9,498 nucleotides of DNA. It comes from Bacillota bacterium. GTDB taxonomy: Bacteria > Vulcanimicrobiota > JAMDEM01. How positions within the stretch are numbered: the first letter of the stretch is position 1; every line of letters starts with the position of its first letter. Below are positions 1 through 6,541 of this stretch, piece after piece. Made by a program: the position numbers and the translations under genes. The stretch covers positions 1-9,498 of the forward strand of contig JAMDEM010000087.1 in assembly GCA_023486985.1 (NCBI GenBank), given 5' to 3'. The notes under the pieces were generated by a model. The model searched no databases. It was not told the DNA's origin and worked only from the letters and a program-made list of their open reading frames with translations.

Positions 1-82
1 CAACATAATTAAAACGGCCGTCAAATATTGTTTCCTCGATAATGCTTGTTCCGTCCGCCACCGTTAAAACAGAAGCCAGCGG
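1..82 (-). pseudogene. murA: murA internal fragment, inverted
   Basis: Read on the - strand from about base 82 down to base 2, the frame is open and gives a MurA-like peptide beginning PLASVLTV and continuing ADGTSIIEETIFDGRFNYV. This matches the conserved central stretch of UDP-N-acetylglucosamine 1-carboxyvinyltransferase (family pattern roughly ADGTS-x-x-x-ETIFE-x-RF-x-HV), which lies about three quarters of the way along the ~420-residue enzyme. MurA transfers enolpyruvate from PEP to UDP-GlcNAc in the first committed step of peptidoglycan synthesis. The piece has no start or stop: it leaves the window at base 1 and ends at the junction near 65-82, where + strand murA sequence takes over. 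It is not a working gene as it stands. The family call is from recognised motif wording, without a search. Confidence 0.72.
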
Positions 83-161
83 CATTGATTATATTGACAG
101 GGGATATGAGAAAATCGAGGAGAGGCTGCAGTCCCTTGGAGCTGATATAAAAAGAATTTAA
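66..161 (+). CDS. murA: murA C-terminal end, broken gene
   Basis: The + strand frame ending at the TAA at 159-161 encodes KTEASG, then IDYIDRGYEKIEERLQ, then SLGADIKRI. This is the usual C-terminus of MurA, where HIDRGYE and LGA-x-I are strongly conserved. Only about 31 codons remain. The frame is open back to a TAA at 6-8, but codons before about 66 do not read as MurA: a glycine is expected just before KT and a valine is found. Those upstream bases instead encode MurA on the other strand. An ATG at 42 in this frame is therefore unlikely to be a real start. The stop lies 15 bases before the preferred mreB start, so in the intact genome murA probably precedes mreB in one operon. Confidence 0.72.
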   Translation, partial: KTEASGIDYIDRGYEKIEERLQSLGADIKRI

Positions 162-167
162 AGGGAG
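161..167 (+). promoter_or_regulatory. Ribosome binding site for mreB
   Basis: AAGGGAG ends directly against an ATG at 168 and lies 9 bases before a second in-frame ATG at 177. Zero spacing is not usable, so this site favours the 177 start. It overlaps the murA stop by one base, which fits translation of the two genes from one message. Confidence 0.6.
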
Positions 168-176
168 ATGCTTGAT

Positions 177-1145
177 ATGCATATTGGGATAGACCTGGGA
201 ACAGCCAGCGTCCTTGTTTATGTAAAGGGCAAGGGCATTGTTTTAAGAGAGCCATCGGTGGTGGCAATAGATAAGAATACCGACCGGATTCTTGCCGTGG
301 GGGAGCAGGCAAGGCAGATGCTTGGAAAAACTCCGGCAAATATCGTTGCCATAAGGCCTATGAGAGACGGAGTTATTGCCGATTATGAAGTAACCGAGGC
401 AATGCTAAAGTATTTCATAAACCGGGTCTGCGGCAGAAGAAGGCTTTTCAGACCCTCGGTGATGATATGCGTGCCGGCTGAGGTTACTTCGGTGGAAAAG
501 AGGGCAGTCATCGAAGCTGCTCTTTCAGCCGGAGCAAAAAGAGCCTTTCTGATTGAAGAGCCCATGGCGGCGGCAATCGGCGCCGGTCTTTCGGTTGAAG
601 AGCCAGGCGGCAATATGGTTGTTGATATAGGCGGAGGCACTTCTGATGTTGCGGTAATTTCGCTTGGCGGAATTGTTGTTTCCGAATCAATAAGAGTTGC
701 CGGAAATAAGATGGATGAAGCTATAGTAAGATATGTGAGAAAAAATTATAATCTTATGATAGGAGAGCGGACTGCCGAGGATATAAAGATAAAAATAGGC
801 TCGGCTTTCCCCCAGCAGGACCCTCTTATCATGGACATAAGAGGAAGAGATTTGATTAACGGCCTGCCCAAGACTATCTCAATAAATTCCGAAGAAACAA
901 GAGATGCACTGGAGGAACCTTTAAGCGCTATAGTTGAAGCCGTTAAGAGCGTTCTTGAAAGAACTCCTCCCGAGCTTGCCGCCGATATAATTGAGCGCGG
1001 AATAGTTCTTACCGGAGGAGGTTCGCTTTTAAGAGGACTGGATCAACTGCTTAGCAAGGCAACAGGCATGCCGGTAAGAGTGGCAGATGACCCGATATCA
1101 TGTGTTGCAATAGGCACAGGACAGGCAGAAATGCTAAAAGTCTAG
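177..1145 (+). CDS. mreB: Rod-shape protein MreB/Mbl (actin-like)
   Basis: This is a bacterial actin that polymerises with ATP on the inner face of the cytoplasmic membrane and guides the wall-elongation machinery. With the ATG at 177 it has 322 residues, normal for MreB; the ATG at 168 would add three residues but has no spacing to its ribosome site. Actin-fold motifs are in order: phosphate-1 (IDLGTASVLVY, 5-15), EEPMAAAIGAG (127-137), phosphate-2 (DIGGGTSD, 150-157), GERTAEDIKIKIG (196-208) and the adenosine motif (VLTGGGSLLRGLD, 277-289). Leu90-Phe91 sit where Thermotoga MreB has its membrane-inserting hydrophobic loop. The N-terminal third reads very like Bacillus Mbl, so an Mbl-type paralogue is possible. 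In B. subtilis, mbl also lies downstream of a murA. No mreC or mreD is adjacent; tamB starts 10 bases after the stop. Confidence 0.95.
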   Translation: MHIGIDLGTASVLVYVKGKGIVLREPSVVAIDKNTDRILAVGEQARQMLGKTPANIVAIRPMRDGVIADYEVTEAMLKYFINRVCGRRRLFRPSVMICVPAEVTSVEKRAVIEAALSAGAKRAFLIEEPMAAAIGAGLSVEEPGGNMVVDIGGGTSDVAVISLGGIVVSESIRVAGNKMDEAIVRYVRKNYNLMIGERTAEDIKIKIGSAFPQQDPLIMDIRGRDLINGLPKTISINSEETRDALEEPLSAIVEAVKSVLERTPPELAADIIERGIVLTGGGSLLRGLDQLLSKATGMPVRVADDPISCVAIGTGQAEMLKV

Positions 1146-1155
1146 CATTATAACA

Positions 1156-4100
1156 ATGCAAGGATCCCGAAGAAAAAAAATTCTGAAGATAACTCTAGCG
1201 ATTTTCTTATCGCTTTTAATACTGACCTTTCTTTTTCTCTCTTTTTTAAACAGCATCCTTGTTGGAATGCTGTCCGGTCTGGTAAACGGCCGGATTGAAA
1301 CAGGAAAAATAAGCATAAGCCTTCATGAAATTTTTATTCCCGAGTTTAAAATATCCACCCGCTCGGGTGATCAGGTTTTTTATGCAAAATCCATTTTAAT
1401 CAGCTACAGCCTTAAGGATTTTATTCTTAACGGCGCGGCTTCATCAGTTAAAAATCTTGAAATCAGGGAACCCGCTGCCAGTATAAAATATGATAGCAGC
1501 GGTGCTTGGAATGCAGCCGAACTTGTAACGAAAAAGCCGGTTATCGGCGCCCATCAAAAGCCTGCTAAACCATTCAGGGGAAACATAAAGATTGAGTCGG
1601 GAAGTTTTACTGTTAATGACGATCGCTTCGCCTTTAAGAGCAGTGTAAACAATATTCAGGGAAATTTAACAACGGATTCAAACGGTGTCATGCGTTTTCA
1701 TTTTTCAGCCGAAGAAGGACAAAAATTCAGGGAATCACCTATTAATCTTGACGGAAGTGTTTATGCTTATGGATTTAGAGCTAATTTTGAAGGAAAGAAC
1801 ATTAATCTTGCGGGACTGGGAAATTATCTTCTTAAAAATCCGGGTTTTATTCTCAAAGCTGGACGGGGAGATTTAAATCTTAGTTTTTATGGAAATGCTG
1901 ATTTGCCGCTTTTTCAGACACTTAATTCACTTGATTTTACCGGTTCGCTTGATGTTGGAAACGCAGCCTTTAAAATAAAGGAATTCCCCGAAAATTTCAA
2001 TCATATTTACGGCCGCCTTAATATCGCCAATTCTCTTGTATATACAGAAAGACTGAAAGGACAGTATCACGGCTGGCCGTTAACCACCCGGGGCAGGATT
2101 TTTAATTTCCTTGACCCTTATTTAAGCATTAAAGTAAAAATTCCCTCGGTTGACGCAGCTTTAGTGAAGCCGTTACTGCCGAAAGGGCTGGGGATTTCGG
2201 GCATATGCAGTGGAATAGTAAACATTGAAGGTCCGGCTCTTAACCTGCAGATATCGGGGCAAGTTCAGTCGCATGCTTTCTCCATCGCCGGGAAAAGTTT
2301 TTTTGAAGGCAGGCTGGATTTCTTTGTTGCAGAAAATGCAATTCAAGTTAAAAGCTTCAGTGCAGCCATTGAGAGAGGTTTTATCAGTGCAAAAGGCTGG
2401 ATTATGCTCAAAGACAAGCCGTGGGTGATTTTATCCTTAAACAGCCGCTTGGCTAGCGTTGAAGAGATGAATATTTTCAAAAATGCGAAAGGCAGCCTTG
2501 ATTTAGACATAACAGCCATGGGCTATCTTAATAATCCCTACCTTTTTGGAAAAGCCAGCATCAGCCACGGCGCTTTTTTAAATCAGAATTTTTCCAGAGC
2601 TCAAGCTTCTTTTATTGCCGGAGGGGGCATTGTCTGGCTGGGCAATTCTTTTGTTGAGAAAGAAGGGAAAATTTCTGCCGGCGCCGGCTTTATTGATTTA
2701 AAGAAAGATTCTTTTCTTATTCCTGTCAGGTTTGATAGATATAAATTTATTTCTCCTTATTCAGCCGGCGGCTCTAATCCGGAACTTGCATTGAATGGTT
2801 CTGCTTTGATTCAGGGAAAGATTTCAAAGCCTTTACTGGCAGGGCATATTGACTCCGGGCGCCTGTTCTCTGGAAAGACGAGCGCAGCGTTATCGTCTTT
2901 TAATTTTTATCTGGGCGAGAAAGATTTTGCTGCAGGGCCCTTGAGAATAGATATTGGCAGGGGACACCTGACGCTCCTTGGAGATGGAAGGCTTGATAAA
3001 ACAGGTGAGCTTGCCATGGCTGGATATTCGCCCTCAATGGATTTTAAGGACATGAAAGAATTATTACCTGTTCTTGACTATTTCCCCGCAAAAGGAAAAG
3101 GCGAAATTGTCTTTAATCTTAAGAAAAACCCCGCCGGGCTTCTTCATTTTAATTTTTATTCCGGAATCGGCGCAGGAACGCTTATGTTTTCAGGAGGCGT
3201 TAATCTTAAGAATTCCAGGTATCTGACCTTTTTTGATGCAGAGGACATTGCTGCAGGAAATATCAGCACGCCGTTTCTATCAGATGCACACCTTAAAGGA
3301 AAATTTACAGGCACAGGATTAATTTTTGGAAAAGGCAAAAACGGCAATATTGACGCTTCTTTTTCTGCTGAAAAAGCTTCGGCTTATGGATTTCCTGTAA
3401 GTAAAATTTTCGCAAACATTGCCTTTTCTCCCACTGGTTTAACTTTTAATGATATTGCTGTATCAGGCTTAAGCGGAAGCATTTATGCCAATGGAACGGT
3501 GAGCTCAGGAGGGAGAATAAAAGTTTCCATTGAAGGAAAAAATTTAAACCTGGATCAGCTTGTAAATAATTTAAAGTATGCAAATTTCAATGCTAGGAAT
3601 TTTATAAAAGGCACAGGATTTGAAAATATAAAGGGAAGTGCTTTTATAAAATCAGTGATAAGTGGAAGCATGAATGACCCCAAATTGGATGGCGAAATTT
3701 CCGTTTGGGAGGGAATTTTAAATAACCGCTTGTTTTCCGCAAACGGGAAAATTTCTCTGGATAAAAGGGAATTGTCCTTTAAGCCTTTTAACTTTTATCA
3801 GGGACTGGGAGCTCTTTCAGTAAATGGAGCCGTGTTTTTCGGCACCAGGGCAATATTAAATCTGTCGGCTTCTACAAAAAAAATTGATATTAATTTTTTA
3901 ACTGCATTTACCTTTTTGAATGGCATACAGGCGCAAGGGACTCTTGATGGAGATTTGATGGTTCAGGGAACCTCTGAAAGCCCGCTGATTAACGGCAAAG
4001 TGGCAGTTTCAAATCTTCTGGTCGGGAGACAGTATTTTAATTTAGTTGAAGCGGTTTTCCGGTCCCAGAAAAAAAATCTCTTTCTTGATTCCATGAAAAT

Positions 4101-6366
4101 AAGGATCAGGGATGCAGCGCTGACAGGTGATGGAGAAATTTTCTCGAACGGCACAATGAAATTTAATTTTAGAAGCCTTGATTTTCCTCTGAACGATCTT
4201 GATTTTCCAGGTCCTTATCTGGGAAGAATCGAGGGCAAAGGAGACCTGCTGATAAAGATAAGCGGCAGCCGCCGTAATCCGCGGGCAGCTTTGAATTTTC
4301 TGGCTGAAGATGTTTTGATGAGAAACGAACATTTTGACGTGGTTCAGGGAAATCTTCTTTACAGTGGAAGAACCCTTTCTTTTCAGCCTTTTATTCTGGT
4401 CGAGGGGGACTCTTCCTACCGTCTTGACGGCAGTGTAAAATTCCCGGTAAATTATCCGCCTGAATTTGCTTTGATGGCAAAAGTATCAGGAGGAAACATT
4501 AATAAGATTTTTTCAGTCTTAGACCACCCATTTAAAAAAACCATTTACGGAACCGTCAATGGGGAATTGACTCTGGAAGGAAACATGAGAAAACCCCGCT
4601 TTAACCTTGATGCCCGAATGACGGATGCATTGATTTCCGGAATCCCGCTTTCTCTTATAGATGCAAAAATGGAGTTTAATGAAAATGCAGTGAATGTTCA
4701 GGAATTTTTACTTCAAGGGAGAGATTCCAGTGCCCGGATACAGGGAAAACTGGAGATGAAAGGTGATAATAAATTAAAAATAAGAGCAGAAAATTTTAAC
4801 ATGGCAGTTCTTCATTCCTTTATTCCCCAGCTTTTATTTCTTGGAGGAAATTTAAGCATGGAAATGGATTCATCGGGCGAGACCAGTAAGCCAAATTTTG
4901 ATTCTAAATTGTTAATTACCGACGGACGGCTGGGAATTATTCCCTTTGATTCATTAACCGGACGATTGAGTGCTTCAGCCGGAACAGTCAACCTTCAGGA
5001 CTTTCAGTTAAAAAGAGGCAAGCATCTTGCGTCCATTTCAGGCGTTATGCCCCTTCATCTGAAGGATAATAAAGTTGAAAGCCCGGCTCCAATGGACATA
5101 AAAACTTCTATTTCCGAAGATGATCTTTCCATTTTTAATCTATTCGGACCGGTGGTAAAGGAATCATCCGGAAGCCTCAAAGCGCAAATTCGGCTTACGG
5201 GCTTGATTGGAGATATTAACACGGAAGGCAGTGTGCAGATAAAGAAAGGATATGTTCAGCTTGAAGCCTTAAGGAATCCAATCAATGATATAAATTTAAA
5301 TGCTATCGTGTCAGGCAAGGTAATAAATATTGAGGACTTAAGCGGCAGGGCTGATACGGGTTCTTTCAAAATTTCGGGAACTGCAGGTATCAGCAATTTT
5401 AATTTATCTGATTTTAATTTAAGATTTACCTCTAATGATGCTTTGATTTCGGCTTCTAAATATTTCGATGGCCGCTTAACCAGCGGTGTCCGGATTGAAG
5501 GAACAATGCAAAGCCCCTCGATAATAGGCGATATAAGAATCAGAGATTCAAATATTACCATACCTAAACTGCCGGATTTAACGGCAGAAACTGCCGGCAC
5601 TCATTACTTTAAGTCCGTAGCTTTTCTTGATTTGAATCTTCATGCTGATAAAGATGTATGGATAAAAATTCTCAACTCTTCCGTGAATATCGCTGGAGAT
5701 ATGAAAGTTTTGGGGAACTGGCCGCATCCAGGATTAAAAGGAGAGATTGAGCTTTCCAAAGGAACATTCAGGTTTTTAAGCGGGACTTTTAAATTAAACA
5801 AAGGTATTGCTTATTTTGACGGAAGTTCGAGTTTTATGCCTGCTGTGGAGATTGAAGGAGAAACATTGGTGTCAGGCACTCATGTTTATGTTGATCTTAC
5901 GGGAGGCCTTGATAATCCCAAATATACTCTTTCTTCAGATCCGCCCCATGCGCCGAGTGAGATAGTTTACCTTCTCGGTCCCCAGGTGCTTCCAATCCCT
6001 GTTACACCTCCCAGCGGAACTTATACAGGCACATCAGTCACATCGGTTGACTGGGGGAGGCCTATAAGCAACATACTGGCAAGTTATCTGGTTGAGCCCT
6101 TTACCGCTGCAGTGGGAAAAGCTTTTGCCTTAGACGATATCACTTTTGAGTACACACTGCCGGGATACTATGCGTTTACGCTTGCAAAAGCTCTTGACGT
6201 ATTTCAAAAGTTTCTTGTCACCTACACCCGGGTTTATACAGGGCAGGGAGAAGTGCGAAGGCTTTACGGAATAGAATATAGATTTCAAAGAAGGATGCTT
6301 TTAAAGATAAGCATGGATGAAAGGGGCAATTATTACTTCTCAATTCAGGCAAGATACAATTTTTAA
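1156..6366 (+). CDS. tamB: TamB (AsmA-like, DUF490) envelope assembly protein
   Basis: This 1736-residue protein is predicted to be anchored in the inner membrane and to cross the periplasm as a long beta-rich groove. In E. coli, TamB works with the Omp85 protein TamA, and TamB, YhdP and YdbH together support phospholipid movement to the outer membrane. Residues 5-8 (RRKK) precede one hydrophobic segment (9-31), an uncleaved anchor with the bulk outside. Residues about 340-1600 are beta-strand-like repeats marked by G-x(n)-P-x-L-x-G-x-I. The last ~330 residues match the TamB C-terminal domain, including a LTGGLDNPKYTLSSDPP segment near 1581-1597 followed by EIVYLLG. The chain ends in FSIQARYNF, an outer-membrane-protein-like tail. 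It is longer than E. coli TamB (about 1260). ATG 1156 is the first start after an in-frame stop at 1135-1137. No good Shine-Dalgarno is visible, so coupling to mreB is likely. Confidence 0.9.
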   Translation: MQGSRRKKILKITLAIFLSLLILTFLFLSFLNSILVGMLSGLVNGRIETGKISISLHEIFIPEFKISTRSGDQVFYAKSILISYSLKDFILNGAASSVKNLEIREPAASIKYDSSGAWNAAELVTKKPVIGAHQKPAKPFRGNIKIESGSFTVNDDRFAFKSSVNNIQGNLTTDSNGVMRFHFSAEEGQKFRESPINLDGSVYAYGFRANFEGKNINLAGLGNYLLKNPGFILKAGRGDLNLSFYGNADLPLFQTLNSLDFTGSLDVGNAAFKIKEFPENFNHIYGRLNIANSLVYTERLKGQYHGWPLTTRGRIFNFLDPYLSIKVKIPSVDAALVKPLLPKGLGISGICSGIVNIEGPALNLQISGQVQSHAFSIAGKSFFEGRLDFFVAENAIQVKSFSAAIERGFISAKGWIMLKDKPWVILSLNSRLASVEEMNIFKNAKGSLDLDITAMGYLNNPYLFGKASISHGAFLNQNFSRAQASFIAGGGIVWLGNSFVEKEGKISAGAGFIDLKKDSFLIPVRFDRYKFISPYSAGGSNPELALNGSALIQGKISKPLLAGHIDSGRLFSGKTSAALSSFNFYLGEKDFAAGPLRIDIGRGHLTLLGDGRLDKTGELAMAGYSPSMDFKDMKELLPVLDYFPAKGKGEIVFNLKKNPAGLLHFNFYSGIGAGTLMFSGGVNLKNSRYLTFFDAEDIAAGNISTPFLSDAHLKGKFTGTGLIFGKGKNGNIDASFSAEKASAYGFPVSKIFANIAFSPTGLTFNDIAVSGLSGSIYANGTVSSGGRIKVSIEGKNLNLDQLVNNLKYANFNARNFIKGTGFENIKGSAFIKSVISGSMNDPKLDGEISVWEGILNNRLFSANGKISLDKRELSFKPFNFYQGLGALSVNGAVFFGTRAILNLSASTKKIDINFLTAFTFLNGIQAQGTLDGDLMVQGTSESPLINGKVAVSNLLVGRQYFNLVEAVFRSQKKNLFLDSMKIRIRDAALTGDGEIFSNGTMKFNFRSLDFPLNDLDFPGPYLGRIEGKGDLLIKISGSRRNPRAALNFLAEDVLMRNEHFDVVQGNLLYSGRTLSFQPFILVEGDSSYRLDGSVKFPVNYPPEFALMAKVSGGNINKIFSVLDHPFKKTIYGTVNGELTLEGNMRKPRFNLDARMTDALISGIPLSLIDAKMEFNENAVNVQEFLLQGRDSSARIQGKLEMKGDNKLKIRAENFNMAVLHSFIPQLLFLGGNLSMEMDSSGETSKPNFDSKLLITDGRLGIIPFDSLTGRLSASAGTVNLQDFQLKRGKHLASISGVMPLHLKDNKVESPAPMDIKTSISEDDLSIFNLFGPVVKESSGSLKAQIRLTGLIGDINTEGSVQIKKGYVQLEALRNPINDINLNAIVSGKVINIEDLSGRADTGSFKISGTAGISNFNLSDFNLRFTSNDALISASKYFDGRLTSGVRIEGTMQSPSIIGDIRIRDSNITIPKLPDLTAETAGTHYFKSVAFLDLNLHADKDVWIKILNSSVNIAGDMKVLGNWPHPGLKGEIELSKGTFRFLSGTFKLNKGIAYFDGSSSFMPAVEIEGETLVSGTHVYVDLTGGLDNPKYTLSSDPPHAPSEIVYLLGPQVLPIPVTPPSGTYTGTSVTSVDWGRPISNILASYLVEPFTAAVGKAFALDDITFEYTLPGYYAFTLAKALDVFQKFLVTYTRVYTGQGEVRRLYGIEYRFQRRMLLKISMDERGNYYFSIQARYNF
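2185..5925 (+). repeat. ~100-residue protein repeats within TamB
   Basis: A degenerate module, G-x(n)-P-x-L-x-G-x-I-x-x-x-x-G-x-L, recurs along TamB. Its marker residue, usually proline, falls at residues 360, 461, 559, 659, 730 (not Pro), 842, 943, 1042, 1147, 1246, 1353 (Asp in place of Pro), 1454, 1525 and 1588. Most steps are 98-107 residues; the exceptions are 71 and 112 around residue 730, and 71 and 63 at the C-terminal end. The DNA itself is not obviously repetitive, so this is an old protein-level repeat. Confidence 0.65.
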
Positions 6367-6380
6367 TTTGAAGGATTATT

Positions 6381-6443
6381 ATGCCAGCCGTCGAAATAAA
6401 CTACCCTGCAGCAAGACTGCGGGGATTTCCTATCGCAAAATAA
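6381..6443 (+). CDS. Possible 20-residue leader peptide
   Basis: An ATG at 6381 opens a 20-codon frame (MPAVEINYPA... ending in FPIAK) closed by TAA at 6441-6443. AAGGA at 6371-6375 lies 5 bases upstream, a plausible ribosome site. I do not recognise the peptide. It carries no run of one amino acid such as classical attenuator peptides have. A GC-rich hairpin (6404-6424) lies inside the frame, so a translating ribosome would melt it. It may be a chance ORF or degraded remnant; conservation in relatives would decide. Confidence 0.22.
   Translation: MPAVEINYPAARLRGFPIAK
6404..6424 (+). other. GC-rich hairpin after tamB
   Basis: CCCTGCAG (6404-6411) pairs along all 8 positions with CTGCGGGG (6417-6424), with one G-U pair and loop CAAGA. 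The bases after it (ATTTCCTATC) are not a T-run, so it is not a standard intrinsic terminator. It might protect the 3' end of the tamB message after processing. Confidence 0.5.
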
Positions 6444-6457
6444 AGGAGACTAATTTT

Positions 6458-6477
6458 CAAGGGAGATTATCTTCTTG
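6458..6477 (+). other. Second hairpin in bamA leader
   Basis: CAAG and GAGA (6458-6461, 6463-6466) pair with TCTTCTTG (6470-6477), with G6462 bulged, one G-U pair and a TTA loop. It is AT-rich and weaker than the hairpins on either side. Confidence 0.3.
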
Positions 6478-6478
6478 A

Positions 6479-6494
6479 GAGGCTGAAAAGCCTC
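6479..6494 (+). promoter_or_regulatory. GAAA-loop hairpin with anti-SD arm
   Basis: GAGGCT (6479-6484) pairs perfectly with AGCCTC (6489-6494) across a GAAA loop of the stable GNRA type. The 3' arm extended by one base, AGCCTCC (6489-6495), can instead pair with GGAGGTT (6531-6537), which contains the bamA ribosome site. The two pairings exclude each other, as in a translational on/off switch. The following TGTTATTATTT is a poor T-tract, so a terminator is less likely. Confidence 0.35.
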
Positions 6495-6530
6495 CTGTTA
6501 TTATTTAAGATATATAAAGATTTTACTGAT

Positions 6531-6535
6531 GGAGG
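6531..6535 (+). promoter_or_regulatory. Ribosome binding site for bamA
   Basis: GGAGG lies 6 bases before the ATG at 6542, a strong and well-spaced Shine-Dalgarno. It fixes the bamA start and is the target of the possible pairing with CCTCC at 6491-6495. Confidence 0.8.
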
Positions 6536-6541
6536 TTTTCA

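Larger units (their letters stand above)
6367..6541 (+). other. tamB-bamA intergenic region, structured
   Basis: This 175-base gap is the only sizeable space between genes. It contains a possible 20-codon ORF, three consecutive hairpins, a CCTCC segment complementary to the bamA ribosome site, and that ribosome site. A convincing promoter and a T-tract terminator were not found. It could be the leader of bamA or a processing point that sets bamA expression apart from tamB. Confidence 0.6.

Noticed and set aside
42..161. ATG at 42 as the start of a small 39-residue gene
   Set aside because: The bases before about 66 encode MurA on the other strand, and the downstream codons are plainly the MurA C-terminus. 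The start is created by the junction.
64..339. 91-codon open frame on the - strand
   Set aside because: It crosses the murA end and the start of mreB in antisense, has no ribosome site or recognisable domain, and is a shadow of the + strand genes.
5256..5600. 114-codon - strand frame inside tamB
   Set aside because: It lies wholly opposite a well-supported TamB region with repeat structure, and shows no ribosome site or domain.
6479..6507. Hairpin plus TGTTATTATTT as an intrinsic terminator
   Set aside because: The stem is only 6 pairs and the following tract is broken by A and G. It would also cut bamA off without a clear promoter behind it.
6483..6511. Possible promoter, CTGAAA - 17 bases - TAAGAT, before bamA
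   Set aside because: Each box matches only 4 of 6 consensus bases and the upstream box lies inside the GAAA-loop hairpin. In AT-rich DNA such matches are common.
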